Assembly: GCA_963995505.1 (NCBI GenBank)
Contig: OZ023181.1
Span: forward strand, 23,370,366 to 23,434,365
Reading direction: 5' to 3'
DNA from: Hypericum androsaemum
Lineage: Eukaryota; Streptophyta; Magnoliopsida; Malpighiales; Hypericaceae
Length of the DNA: 64,000 nucleotides
Shown here in pieces: positions 11,250 through 24,644 of the stretch (positions are counted from its first letter, which is position 1; each line of letters starts with the position of its first letter). The notes below the pieces were generated by a model that was not told the DNA's origin, did no database searches, and was given only the letters and a program-made list of their open reading frames with translations. The position numbers and the translations under genes were made by a program.

Positions 11250-14200
11250 TAGACAAAAAATAGGTTTAAACCATTTGTCCAAACTTTTATTTTGTAGCTA
11301 ATTGGTAATTAAAAAATTAATTGTTATTCCAAGCTATGCGTATATATGTGTAGAAATAGATAAACATTAAGGTGAAACCATGGGAAAAGGAGACAAAAGG
11401 TACTGTATATGCAAAAAGAATGAAGATAAAAAATCATATATTTGTATAATTTTTAGAAAAAAATATAATGAGTTGTAATTATCTGATACCATTTAGAAGC
11501 AATGCATATTCGATGTTTTTTATGAAAAATATATATATTAGCCCTATCGTACAGCGAATAAAATGGATCGTATGAATAAATTGTGACCTTTTTGCTATAA
11601 AAGGAACACATATGTAGGGATTGATGGCAACTTGATAACACAACACACATCCACCCAAATTGATTATGGTCCAATAAAAAAATGCTTCCCATTTTTACTG
11701 AATTTTATTGTATGACACCAAGATTTTTTTTTAAAGAAATATAACACCAAGATTGAATATAGCACTGTAGCAGGCAATTAAGATTGGATTCTACCCATAT
11801 TCTACAAATCTATGTAAATTTGGCTCGTGATGCAGTTATTTCATTGCATTACCAAGAGAGTAGTTTTAAACTTAAAACACATGAATCCCGCGGATTCAAC
11901 ACAAATTGCTAAGCTAGTAATTGAACGGGAGTTGGTTTGAACAGTGAAAACTTTGGATCCTTTTAAATAAATGTTGTCATTTTTAATGAAGTTTTGTATT
12001 TGAATGTCGTAAAATACAACAAAAAATATTATAACATTTGTGAAATTTGTAAGACACATTAATTGTTCTTGATTCTATTTAAAAATTGACTAATTACTAG
12101 GGTAATAAAAGTTGCTAAGCTAACGCCTATCCTTTATATGTGCGGGTCGCACCAGAATGACAATAAATACTAAATACAAAAGGCCGTAACGTAACGAGTA
12201 AATCCGATACAACAACAGATAAAAATGAGCTTTTGGGTTTATTGATCTCTGTGTTTAGAAAAATGTTCAGAATTATACTACAGGTGATGTCATAGCTAAT
12301 TAATACACGTTGAGACATTATCTAAATGATAAAATAATCTGTTGAGATTGTCATGTTGCATTGAATTGACGGGTCGAATGAATTATAAGTATTAAAAATT
12401 TACAAATTTTTTGATTTAATATTTTAAATTGAATATAAAGATTGTAACGTAATCTCAAAATAGATTAATCATTGTACATTGATGAAGTCAAAAGTCAAAA
12501 TTCATACAAATTTTGGGTTAACTAATTTCATTTGAAATATCGTGTTAAAATTATGCATTGGTTAATACAAATTTGTGGATTTATTTATAATTATTTAAAA
12601 TTGAATGTTTCTCTCTTTTCGAGAATTCATACATCCTTGTGAGTTTATTTGTCAACTAGTAGTTTTAAGCTTGGCATCAGATTCAAACAACACCCAACAA
12701 TGAAACATTCTAGTAGTTTTCTTTAATTTCGAGATTTGTGATCATCCACACATAAATGGAAACCATCATTCCACCGAAAGAACAAAAGAAAGTAGTAATT
12801 ATACCCGATTATTAAATCCGTAGGCCGCTAATTATTCTCCTATAACGAAATGATTCGTGCACTATGTAATTTAGTCATATTTAAATATGTTCATGCACTT
12901 TGTATTTAAATTGTTCTTCACATTAGCTAAATTCCAAGTTAGGAATCTTTAGAGAGGGATAAAGTGGTCAAAAACTTACAATAGCAAAAAGTCCAAAAAT
13001 TAAACAAAAAAAAGGGGTATTGTTGAGTCAGTTGCAAAAAAGTAAAGGGTGTAAAGCACATCGCAAGAAAAGGATAAAATCAATCATTAAACCAAAAATC
13101 ATTATTATGAAACACTTTTGGGTGGCCAAAAAGAGGTTTCTCTTTCAAATAATTAATTACTTTTATTTTGGCTAAATGACGGAGGTAACAAAGCAGGTGG
13201 AAAGTCAACCGTAACGGCTAGGGTAACGGGTTGTTGTCGCAACAAATGGTGTTGGATCTTGCTATCACAGTAAAAAATAATCGGGTCATATATTTAGATG
13301 TGATTCTCTCTCTTTTTATTTGCACCAATTTAAACCCTATATGTTTGACATATCGGAATAGTTATGTGAAAAAATATATATTTCTACAAAGTAGAGGGAG
13401 TAAACTGTATTTTTTTCTTCATTTTAACCCAAAAAACTGCGACTTACCAATTATACCCCCAAACAGCGCCGAATCCACCGATTCGCCCCTGGGTCCACGC
13501 GGGACAGAGGATTAACTCGTGGCAGGACTGTAAATACGAGGCAATAATGGAACGCGGGGCAATTAATGGAGCCAAAAAGCGATGATCCACGTAGACGCTC
13601 CCATCCATAAAATCTCGTGGGCCCAACTAATACGCATTTCGGCGCCGAGGTTTTTGATACGATCGTAACACGTGTCCGGGCGAGGAGTTGATGGGACCCA
13701 CGGAGCTTTGATCAGGGATCGATACGCGCCCATCGACGTCCCAGATTTGTTGTCACGACTAGGGTTCACCGCGTGCACTCCACTTGATTTAATACGCCAC
13801 CGAAATACAGAAGAATAAAGTGTGTGGGGGTCGGTAGGAAAATACCTATTTCATTGGGATGGATTAATTAATTTATATTTAAAAGAGCAGATATTGTCTT
13901 AAGGACTGAAGGAAAATTAAAGAGCAGGACTGTAGAAAGTTAAGCCAAAAAGATTGGAAAAGAAAAAGACTTAGCAAAATGAGGTCAGCAATCGACCTCT
14001 CACCAAAAAAATTATAATAATTTAACATACTTGGTCACTTTTCATAAATTTCATCTTGTTCAAATTTATATTAGTTATCCCCTCAAAAAAATTATATTAA
14101 TTGATACAGTAATTTTCGGATATTAATAATATTAAAAAACCCATTATTGACCCTTTTAGAATTTCGGGGGTCAGGAGCTGATTTGGCGTACAGCTGGATA

Positions 14201-15248
14201 AAAAAAACTAGCCGTTGAAAGCCACCCCACCCACCGCGATGAACCATCTTTTATTTTATCTTTATTTTTGCAGGTCAGTTGGGTTCACTAGCTACTTTTC
14301 CTTCCGTCAGATGTGTGGCTCAGATATCATTCTAGAGAACTTCGGAGTTAACGGCGTTAATCAAGGGGGCGGGACCCGACCTTTTTTAACCAACAAGTCC
14401 CATCCCAAGCCCTTTTCCCGTGGGCCCACCAACTAACGTCCTCCGAGACCGGCGTGGCCTTTCCACCGCCACCGGATATTCCGATGGTAACAGCCACCAG
14501 TACTTGGACTTTTCGAGTTAAAATTTTAGTACCAGCTCGAACATAAATTATTCCGCTCAATAATTATCACGATGTTAACAATTGAGTGCGCCATCTTATC
14601 GCTCGGAAAATGTGCAACCAGGTAAAAGGAGAAGGGACCAATGGCCGTGTCTCCCGTGTTAAATTGGAAGCAGAACCACAAATCTCTTTCCAAGTCACTT
14701 TACGTGAAATTAACGCGAATTAGAGAGAAATCAATGGGTGTGTGTCTCTCCCATTTTCATCTACGTGTATGTGCTAATGAGCACTACTGATAAATAATAA
14801 TCAATTTAATTATTTATTATTTTACCGATTTGTGTTTTAATAAATTAATTTTTTTAAAGTTGCGTTACACGAAAAATTAAGCATCTCAAGTTTGGATCCC
14901 TAGGTCCACATGTATATACTACTGTGGGTGGGAGACCGTGAGGCAGACGCCGTATTACCATGCACGTGAGCTGTAAAGTCGACTCGTCATGGGTTTTGAA
15001 GGGGGAAAAAATAAAGTTTCATCATCCCAAGATTTGTAGCCAACCAAACCAGTTTGAGACTGATCCTTTTTTTTAACATTTTAAAATTTTTTTAACAAAT
15101 ATTTAATATTGATATATTATTAATGATTCGTACGATATATCTAATTAAAATAGACTAACAACTTTTTCAATTAATACAAGTAATTGTTGGTAAGAAATTA
15201 TGTAAAAGTACATTACATTTGAATAAAATAGCATTCAACTCACTACAT
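11250..15248. other. AT-rich intergenic spacer
   Basis: No supported gene. A GC-richer block at about 13450-13800 contains an acacgtgtcc ABRE/G-box-like site but no open frame with family resemblance. Other short open frames look random. Confidence 0.5.
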
Positions 15249-15257
15249 CTATTTAAG

Positions 15258-15386
15258 GGATTTTTTTTAAAATAGGTAAAAAATTTAAATATATTTTCTA
15301 AATAGGTAAAATTTAGAAAATATATTAAAATTTTGCCTATTTAGAAAATATATCTAAATTTTTTGCCAATTTTAGAAAAAAAACCC
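15258..15386. mobile_element. Short Mutator-like palindromic MITE, about 130 bp
   Basis: The left arm ggattttttttaaaatagg and the right arm ...agaaaaaaaaccc are inverted, with internal inverted copies of aaataggtaaaa / ttttgcctattt. A 9-bp direct repeat, ctatttaag, lies at 15249-15257 and 15387-15395; the first base of the element is ambiguous by one. The ends match those of the elements at 19109 and 61254, so this is probably the smallest member of the same family. Confidence 0.75.
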
Positions 15387-15399
15387 CTATTTAAGACGT

Positions 15400-17285
15400 A
15401 CGCAAGAATGTAGAAGTTATTCATATTAGTTCTCTGGAATCTCTCCCAGGAAAATTTTATATTAACAGACAACACAATTCTAATTTCGAATCCGTTTCTC
15501 AAAGGCCAAAAAGCCTGGTTCTTTCCCAAAATCCGAAACGATGAGCAGTAGAAATCAAAGACAGATTAAAGAAACTCGAAACGACGGCCAAACACACGAG
15601 CTGAAGATGCACGGACACATTTATACTGGAAAACAGATCTGAACGTTACCACCGGCATTTAATTAATTAAGGCAAAATCCCCCTTTAACAATTTTAATAT
15701 CCCATGCGGGAATGAGAATAAAGGACCAAATTGTGGTATATTCAACTCAAGATGGGCATTCTTGTTAGAAAATATATATTAAATCTATGTGTTTAGAGTC
15801 AACTGTCAGTAAATTAAAATTAGTTTAAATAAAAATATTGAATAACAAAAAAAAAGTATTGAAGAAATATTTTTTTCCTGAGAATAATAAAATTGTTGAA
15901 TAAATGAGATTTTATTGAACTCAAGATTAACAAAATATATAGATTAAATGATAGAGTGTTGTTTCAATTTTTGCAGAAATTTTGTATTTAAACACTGAAA
16001 ATGTAATAGTTAAAATTTTGTAAATCCTTTTTGTTATATTTAAAATTCTATCCAATTTAAATTTAATTAGTCAATTTAATCGAGCATTAGTTAAGATACC
16101 TGAATTCGGTTCTTTGCTTATTCGACACTCGTGATCACAATGGGCCACCAAAAGAAAAAGTTCCACCGGAAATGTCAAATAAGATGTTCCCATTTTTATA
16201 ATACGAATTAAATAAATTGGTGGGGTGGTCGGCATACAAAATTAATAAAATTAGAAAAGGTTGAAAAGAGTGACCAGGGGGATGTTTGTTTGCCTGCCGT
16301 CCAAGAAATTGAATAGAATAGAGCCAACTTGCATTTATTTTAATTCATTTTTTTTCTTCTCTTTTTCATAAATGAGAAGATCTTTTAGGATTATTAGAAT
16401 AAGAATATAGTGTAGGTGGGGTCTACCCAATCATTTTCAACCACGTGGTGGTAGGGCACAGGCCATCTCTTGGTGCTTCCTCTCATCAGCTCGGATATGT
16501 CTCCGCCACGTCACCTTAAACCACTCGTGTAGCTCTTATCTCCTGCCCTAATAATACTTCACATCCGAATAATTATGACCGAATAATTCAATTTTCAGTT
16601 GAATAGGACATTCGAACGGTAACAAAAAAAATTTAACAATTATTTAATACTGATGTGTTCTAAAAAATTTAAAAGTGGAACCTCTTGTTAAATTATATTT
16701 TTTTAATAATTGATGTTAAATGTTTGTTGAGTTAACTGTTAAGCATCATAGAGTTAACCATGTTTATTTTGTACTTATAAAAAACACTGATTAATTACTT
16801 TATAGGCGAGGAGAATATACCTGTACGTCCTCTTAAGCCCTTTCAATCATTACGCAAACGCAAAAATGGAAAATATACCTCTGTGGTTGAGAGTAAAATC
16901 ATGGGATTCCGCCGAATTGAGCATATTCCCAAAACTAAAGAAATAAATTAATTAGTGATTAAAAGAATATTATTCTACCTACCTACCGGTATAGCCTTCC
17001 AACATTTTATCTCTAACTTGTGCTACGGTGTCGTATAAGCAGGGCCATAGAATATTTTTTACTCCCAAAATATTATACATACGAGACGAAATACGAGGTC
17101 GTAAGCTCCAATATTTTCCAAAAAAATGTGGTTGCAAGTTTATTTAAATTCTCACTCCAGTCGAGTACAAGAGGACTAATTTAGTAACTACATGATGTTG
17201 AATTAAGAGGGTCAAATTTTATACCGTTTGCATCACGTGTTGATAGAAATTTGAACACTTTATATCGTAAGGGCGAAATTATTTT
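15400..17285. other. AT-rich intergenic spacer
   Basis: No supported coding exon or bounded element. Confidence 0.45.
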
Positions 17286-17289
17286 TGGT

Positions 17290-17790
17290 ATTATGCACTA
17301 CACAAATTTGAACGTCTTCGAGCAAGGCCGCTACTTTTTTGGAAGTTTCGAATCAGAAATTGAAAGTTAAGTTCTCGAAGCGGCCGGTGTTGGAGCTTAG
17401 CCTTACCTTGATTTTGGAGGGTATGGAGTCTCACGAGGATGGCCTTCGTGAGATGCTGTCGGTTATGGCGTGGTGTCTCGCAATTGCTGCGGGAATTTCT
17501 TGGGAGGTCGATACCTCTTCTATCCTCCGAGAAATTAAGGAGATGGCTTGTCATCGAGGACTTGATTGGTCCTTCAATCTTTCATGACTTCGGCTTTTGG
17601 CTTGGTCATTTGTATATGTGTATATTCGGGTTTGGATTTGTCTCGACCTTGGGGCGTATTTTGATTTTGATATTTTTTTGGCGTTACCTTAATTTATGTA
17701 TTCAGATAGTGCATATCATCATTTTGCATCTAATATATTTTATCTAATAATTTTGGTACGGTCTCCGTGATGTAACCTCCGTTGGTGGGA
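17290..17790 (+). other. Unresolved region with short open frames
   Basis: GC content rises and overlapping open frames of 80-100 codons are present on the plus strand at 17339-17587 and 17439-17747. Neither shows a domain I recognise and neither has a clear exon context. A decayed retroelement 3' end is possible but not shown. Confidence 0.25.
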
Positions 17791-17799
17791 TTTTTCAAA

Positions 17800-19099
17800 A
17801 ATAAACGATACTTTACTTATAAAAAATATATATTATTAATGCATTTATCCTTTGGGGACACTGCATGCATTTCTTAAAATTTTAATTCCAAATTCGTGAA
17901 GGAGATAAGGGATCCACAATTGTTTAAGAAGAGAAATAGACATACAGAGGGGCGGTTTGGACTGTTGGAGAAGATTAATATAAATTAATGAGGTATATGG
18001 TGATGGAGAAGTTTCATATTGTAGAGAGAGAGGGAGAGAGGCCATGAATGGAGTTCCATCTCTATCAAATTGGATCAAGCACAGAATGTGGTGGGTTCCT
18101 GTGATGTCCTAATCCGCGCGAGCTTATGTGTTGTGGTGCCTATGTGGATCCCACGAGTTGAAGTAGCAAGCAATGTGTGCTTTTAAATTTAATTTTTCTT
18201 CTTCTGTTTTTTGTTGTTTTCTTTAGCAAGATTAATTCGCTGGCACCAGGGTGCGAGTTCATTAGAATGTAAGATGTGTTGGCGCGAGACCTTAACGGTG
18301 ATGTAGTCAGGGCGGCGATACGTCAACAAGGTCGATAGCTATTGTCGAAGAGTGGGAATATGGATGGCAATTTGGCCAAGGGTTTACTAAGATCCAGATT
18401 CGAAGAATTTATAGCCTGTTGATTTGACCTGGTCTAGATCCGAATTCTTATTTTTTAAAAGGACAAGGGCATGGATATAGAGCTATATATACATACTCGA
18501 ATGTTACCCAAAATTTTAAGATAATATTAAAATAATATAAATAAATATATTAATTACTAAACCTAATACCAAATTTGCGATGACAACTTACCCAACTTAA
18601 TCCTAAAAAAACTTACTCAACTTGGAATTAATTGTTTTAAGAAACGATTAAATTGCATACACATTTTTTGATTGGTTCCCTACTGTTGCGAACAATCAAG
18701 TAGGTTTATTTTTTTAAAATAATACGGATTTGCGAATCGTCCTTATCCTGCCTGATATTTTAGGACCCAAATCTTACTCGAATTCTTATTTTTTTTAAAA
18801 GACAAAGATAAGAATCTGGATTCACCTTTAAAAAAAAGAGGGGATCTATGAATCCTACCCACTATCATTCTTAAGTCGGAAGATAAGAGAGGAAGAATAG
18901 AACGCGAGATACAAATATTATGATGTTTTAAAAATTTTGTAATTGCAAAGTTATCTAAATAAACTATCTAATCAAATGATAACTTAATATAGATCAACAA
19001 TGATTTTAAAAAAGTGACTATGAACTAAAATATCTTTTACCCTTATTATACATTATTTGTCAATTCCATCCATCCATTTTAAGAGTTTGGAAACGAACA
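17800..19099. other. AT-rich intergenic spacer
   Basis: No supported gene or bounded repeat. Confidence 0.45.
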
Positions 19100-19108
19100 A
19101 GTAGTAGC

Positions 19109-19520
19109 GGGATTTTTTCTCAAATAGGTGAAAAATATACATATTTTAATAAATTCAGATCAAAGTATTGGGATAAATTTACGAATTGAATCAAGTTTAT
19201 CCATAATTTGCAAAAAAATAAATTTCAATAAATTCGGCCACTTTTAATTGCTCGGTATCTCTTTATTTATTCTACGACCAAATATTTTTTTGGAATCAAA
19301 ATTTTTTTTTTGGAGGCGCCAACCTATTAGGGCGCCTCCACTAATTTTTTTTTAAATCTAGTTTTCCGACAAGCTGCAGTCGAGGCGCCATTTGGAGAGG
19401 GCGCCTTCTTCAAAATTTTTTAATATTAAAAAATCTTTCGACCTATTTTGGGAATATGTATAACTTTTTGCCTATATAGGGAAAATATGTATATTTTTTA
19501 CCTATTTGAGAAAAAATCCC
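19109..19520. mobile_element. Mutator-like MITE of the GGCGCC-hairpin family, 412 bp
   Basis: Termini gggattttttctcaaatagg and its inverse, ending ctatttgagaaaaaatccc. Exact 9-bp target duplication agtagtagc at 19100-19108 and 19521-19529. The interior carries ggaggcgcc...ggcgcctcc and gaggcgcc...ggcgcc hairpin blocks and matches the right half of the 1338-bp element at 61254-62591 almost word for word. It looks like a one-armed deletion derivative of that palindrome. Confidence 0.9.
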
Positions 19521-19529
19521 AGTAGTAGC

Positions 19530-20820
19530 ACTCCATCAAGAAACGAACAATTATGAGAACGATCCATAGATGTACCAACTAGAGCGAGCTCGGAGTGAAA
19601 CAGCCAGCAAGCATTAGCTGTTCTTGAAAAGGATTAATAGCTTGTACAAATCCAGAGAGTATTATTCTATTATTTGTGTGATCTCAAGAAGGTGATTAGT
19701 TCCTGTCACTAATGGTCATTATCGTCTACTTGGATGGACTCTGGGTCGTTTCTGAATGATACTTGGGGTGTGTAACCACCTTCCTTTTGTCATTTGGCAA
19801 GATTCGTTTGTTATGATATGATATTTTTTTTATGACCAGGTCAACCCGTTGTTATATTCACGGAGACAAATTATCCGTAGCCGAGCACGATCAAACTCTA
19901 TAGGATGACGTATTGACTCTTCACACACACAACGGAATTCATCTTGCATGCATGTTACTTCTTGGGGGGAACTAATCCTAGTTCGGAAAAGTTATAATCT
20001 TTTCAGAAAGCAAGGATATTACACAGCACATGGCTAAAATGACGTGACGGCAACTTTAATGAGAGTGTTAACAAGTCTATCGTTAAATAAAGAGGGATTG
20101 ATACTTCTGGATACAAAGCCAATATTAGTTTTCCATAATTAGCCACCTCCACATTAAAAAAATTAGTGGTCATGTCTTCCTCATATTAAAACTATGTAAC
20201 ATCAAATCATGTTGGGTCAACTAAGTAAGAATCATTATACTTTAAACAAAAGTGTCCAGTTCGAATCTGTAAATGCAACTGCATTAAAATTTGGTAAACA
20301 AAATTTAGTAGTTTTGTTCGACTCAAATTTAGATAAGTTAAAGGTGGTACTTTATTTCTTTTTTCTTCATGTGAGTTAGGGAAAGAAATGGGGCACATGA
20401 AGTGAATGGCGACCAAGAATCAAATTTTGGCTTAGAAACTTTGACATCAAAGTGAGGTTCTGCATGATGACAATATAAGTCACCCACTTGGAAAAGACTG
20501 CCATTTTTTTCCTTCATCATTAATTTGGGTATGATGGGAAAAGATGTGTTTACTTCCAAAGTAGGTCACTCACTGGATGGTCCAAACAAATAGATGCCCT
20601 GTACATATCTGGACAGAGCTTGATGTTTTCTAGACTATTTGTTGCTTGTGGTGCACGGTAGGTCTAGCTAGTGGGTTGCAACTTGCAACTTTTATACACA
20701 TGATGAAGTGATGAACACCTAGGGAGGTCCTTAGGGTCTCCAAAGTTTTGCTTAGGGTTTCCAAAGTTGACTTAATTGCACGAAGCAGAACGTGACAGAT
20801 ACTTATCTTGATTCACTTAC
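19530..20820. other. Intergenic spacer
   Basis: No supported gene. A minus-strand open stretch at about 20338-20559 has no family resemblance that I can name. Confidence 0.4.
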
Positions 20821-20827
20821 GCATGCT

Positions 20828-21862
20828 TGACCAGAGCTAATAATCGGCATCTATCCATGATTGGAAACTTGCGTTTATCTCGTAGGGACTTATTTTCCTG
20901 TGCTAGAGATTTAAAATCTTTCATCAAACACAATCTTGTGGACGGAACGGAACGTACTTGGTTGCAGTTTCGTCGTTCCTGCAAAAAGGATTTTGTAACT
21001 GAGATGATAGTTAAGAAAAAAAAAATTATAGATTAACAAAATAGCCAAAACTCAAAAGCACTCTACAGGGAAATTAACCAAGTGTCTAGCCATTAATCAG
21101 TTCACAAGTCAGAAGTCTATAGAACCTACGAGCGTATGGCTTCAAAGAACTTCTGCATTGTTATCCCGTAGAACATCAATAAAGAATGCCAGTTATCATC
21201 ATGGGTAGTGAATGCCGAAAGGTACTTGTTTGCTCTATCCCATTCATTGTAAAGTAGTAACTTCTCGAAATGCTTCAGATTGAAAAAGATTGCTTCTTCT
21301 TGCTCGAATCTAACCAAAATTGAACACAGTTAATCCTGAGTATGGATAAAGAAGCTGAAATGGAACAATCTGAACAACATACTCGAGGGATGTCTGGTGG
21401 AAATTTTCTTCATCAAGGAACTGAAAAATCAAGAAAATGAGTGCTTTATGCAGGAGTAGAGGAACAGAAAACTTGAGATTATAACACTGGAATAATTTGT
21501 GGCTGCAAGTTAATATTTATGATCAAAGAATCTAACCGAAATAGGAACAGCTGGATTACTTTAAGCATTCTCCGTTCTTTCTGCGCACTCAAACAGACGA
21601 GGTTAATAATTGACAAGAGGCCTGATTTGTTCAGGTACGGTAAATCCAGCTTATCTTGAAGAGCGGGATTTTGACGGATGAGTGAAATGTGTAATTTCCT
21701 GCCACAATGAAATTGCAGATAGAGAGGAGAAAAAATTAATCAGTTTCCTACCAGAGAAAGCTAGAGCTATAATTAACACAATCAAGAATCTCGTACTATG
21801 AGTAAGGGTGGAATTGGAGTTCACCATAGAGAAGTAATGCACTCTCCGCATTTGGCCATTTC
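20828..21862 (-). pseudogene. TOPLESS-like LisH/CTLH exon fragments
   Basis: Minus-strand exons resemble the N-terminus of TOPLESS-type co-repressors, which bind EAR motifs. In order: 21862-21825 (KWPNAESALLLY); 21698-21537 (NPALQDKLDLPYLN, like the RDKLQFPTL segment of the CRA region, then a LisH-like helix); 21420-21383 (FLDEENFHQTSLE, LisH core); 21309 to about 21130 (FEQEEAIFFNLKHFE then YNEWDRANKYLSAFTTHDD, the CTLH core); about 21010-20828 (NKSLRDKRKFPIMDRCRLL, again CRA-like). A CRA-like tail therefore stands on both sides of one LisH/CTLH unit, as if two tandem modules had been present and the first had lost its front. No WD40 exons follow, the 21537/21420 exon join does not keep frame, and a TAG follows FEAIRS. 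I call it a decayed fragment; a small living gene with unusual splicing is possible. Confidence 0.5.
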
Positions 21863-21933
21863 CTAGAATGGTAGGAGGTAACTGTTCCGGTTGACTGATC
21901 GTGAGCGGGGAAGATAGTATGACATTAGCAGAT

Positions 21934-24172
21934 TCAAAACTCAGCTTCGATGTTAGAAAGCAAAAAGTCTTGAATTTGCTCCTTGCAAGAAGTTACTATC
22001 ATTTATGCATACGAGTTGAAATTGAAGATACTGAGGTTCATCAACTCCCATGAGATACCGGTAACTAAGGAAAGAGAAGAACACTAGGATTTACTGGCAA
22101 TCTATTACCTCAAAGAGCTAACATCTCTGTGGGTTTGATGCCTTGTTCGGTCATGCATAGGCTCAGGTAGAAGCGAGTAAAACTGCTCCATCACTGAAGG
22201 ATCTTTGTGAAATATCTGAAACTGACTTCTTGAACACCAGCCAGCACTAAAACTCAGGTGCTGACTACTCTTGAGACAATCCACACCCGATAAATCAACA
22301 CATTTCAGTGGACTATTGCAGATAGGACAGAATGACTCTTGAGGATATTAATTCCTTCGTCTGGATATTGTATCTCTTAAGCCGCCTCAGAGTGGCCAAC
22401 GGAATGTTAATGTCATTTATTTCATGAACCTTGTTAAAATGAAAAGGAGTAAGCTTTCCAGCAGTCTGAACAATGAATGCACTCAAGAGAACGATTTTCT
22501 TCTTTAAAAAAATCAGACATTTCATCAATAATTACAACCTTGACATTTAAGGTAAAAAAAGTAAGATAAATAATGGTTAAAGAGAAAAGAAAGACAATAA
22601 TGAGTTTAGCAAGCTGAATGGGATAATGGAGGATAAAATGGAATCTGGGAATATGGTTGAATAATGCCTTTCAAGAAGAAAACAATTGGAATGATATCCA
22701 GTTTCTAAAACAAAGTTGAATGTCAACTGCTACAAACTTCAAAGCTAGTATTACTCCTCTTTGCCCTCTTTTGATTTACCAACTGTTTCCCATTAATACA
22801 AAAATAAAATATGCAAGAACGACAATTTACCTGCACCAACGCCGCAAACGAAGAGATCAAGCTGTTTATACTAGAAGATGGCTTATTAGGTATTGGAACA
22901 GTCTTTAGGCTGCTCTGTCAAATCGGAAATAGAAACCAATTATGGAACAAGATAGATCCATTCCAGTAAGTCAGCAGCGAAATTGACGACACAAATCACC
23001 CATGAACAAGAAGAGAAGAAAAGTGGGAGTACAAACCCATCGAGGCTGCATGTCGAATTCAGCTCCTGTGAAGTGCAGTCACGAAGGAGAAGCACTACGG
23101 GAATCTCCCACCTTGCATCAACATAATGGATGTCTGCTGATAAAGAAAATCCTTGGCCCCGGTAAAGAAAAAAAGGTCTAATTAGACCCTGAAGACGTAC
23201 CACAAAGTTTTCGCAATAAGAACTTTACGGAGGAGATAAAAACTAAACCTTCACAGTGGCAGCAAGTACATGACGAGAAATCCTTGATGTACAAGATCCT
23301 AGAACAATTTTAGTACAGCCATTTTCAACAGCTACCTGTGAATAATCAAATGAATGAATTCTCCTCCATTTACTACTTGATGAAATGTGAACTATCAGAT
23401 GCAAAGGAACACCTTTTGCAAGGCCAACATCCGCAAATGCAGCAAAAGATCTTCTTTCCCAGTCTCATCCCCGACAGCCCCAAGTAAATTAACTAGTTTA
23501 TACTTCCCATCACCGGAACCAGAGCCATATACACTCTCAATTGGTACAACATGGAACTGCTTTGACCAGTGGCCCTAGGTTCGACACAATGAACCCCATA
23601 TCTCTAACAACTGCATCAAACTCAACACAAGCACCCGGATGAGTGACTCGTTCGTCAACAAACACCACGGTAACGCCCTGTTCTAGCTAGCGTAGAAGTC
23701 TGTCTGCTTCTTCTGTTGCAGCTCATGCACAAACTGCAAAACCACCCTAGCACCCCAACAAAAGAGCCAAAATACTTCCCGTCAGCCAAAACAAACAACT
23801 CCAATTAGGCTCTTCCTTCTGTTCTAGAAACCGAAGCAACGAGGCATCGGAGGAACGGTTAGTGTTGCGCTACAAGGAAATCAATGCACCTGGAGGACAG
23901 GCCGCCCGAGAAGGCGACGAGGACGTTTTCGGAAGGGGTGATCATCGCGTGAGAGGTAACCGCCTTCCGTAACATCCCATATACATACGTTGCTCCTAAA
24001 GCAATTCCCGCACAATTCGCCGCCTCCTACGGTTTTGAGCGACACTTCCAAGCTTCCTTTGCTTGGACCTGGATACTCCTACTCCGTCGATCGGTTCCCG
24101 TCGCGGTGGTTCGGCGTCGTTTTTGCGGCAGTAGCCGGACTGGCAGCCGGGGCCGGAGTTGTTGCACGCCAT
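21934..24172 (-). pseudogene. CTU2: CTU2/NCS2-like tRNA 2-thiolation gene with multiple frame breaks
   Basis: CTU2 pairs with CTU1 in cytosolic 2-thiolation of wobble uridine in tRNA Lys, Glu and Gln. Exons: 24172-23890 (MACNNSGPGCQSG, later AVTSHAMITPSENVLVAFSGG), 23746-23413 (VVLQFVHELQ, VTVVFVDE, HVVPIESVYGSG, GKEDLLLHLRML), 23335-23249 (VAVENGCTKIVLGSCTSRI), about 23161-23037 (GQGFSLSADIHYVDARW), 22909-22831 (SINSLISSFAALVQ), about 22503-22109 (TAGKLTPFHFNK, FCPICNSPLK), 21981-21934 (EQIQDFLLSNIEAEF, stop TGA). Introns are kept, so it is not a retrocopy. The reading frame changes at least twice in exon 1, twice in exon 2 (plus TAG after DFYAS), twice in exon 6 and at the last junction. 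The exon 4 acceptor reads ccgg where cag is expected. Flanking genes are intact, which argues for a true unprocessed pseudogene, but clustered assembly indels cannot be excluded. Confidence 0.8.
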
Positions 24173-24644
24173 GGATTTAGGGGTTTAGGGTTTTAGCTGG
24201 GGGATTGGGGATTCCTAAAATTGTTGTGTTGAATTGTTGGCCCACGTAATCTTGTGAATTTCAACTTTAGGTCCCTTCGTTTTCAATTTTCGCAGATTGT
24301 ACCCAACACCTTCTATGCTTTCTCGCTCCGTAGTACTTTTCATGAAGAAAAAAACTACGTATTAATTTGACGTATTCATGAAGAAAAAACTACGGATTTA
24401 TGATGCTTTGATCACCGAAAGCAAGGAGTTGATTCCTTTATCTCATTATTAATCCACACTTCATTCTTCACTTTATGTACATATTCTATAATCAAGCAAA
24501 CATTTTCATCGCAACGATTTAACTAGCCATCTTAATTTTGACCAACGGATTACACGATTAACCAACTTTGATATTATGTCGTATCCAATTTAAACTCTTT
24601 ATATAATGAATTAGTAGACTCGACTTATTCATTACGTACAATGC

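Noticed and set aside
17339..17747. Two overlapping open frames as a possible gene
   Set aside because: No recognisable domain, start context or exon partners; left as unresolved.
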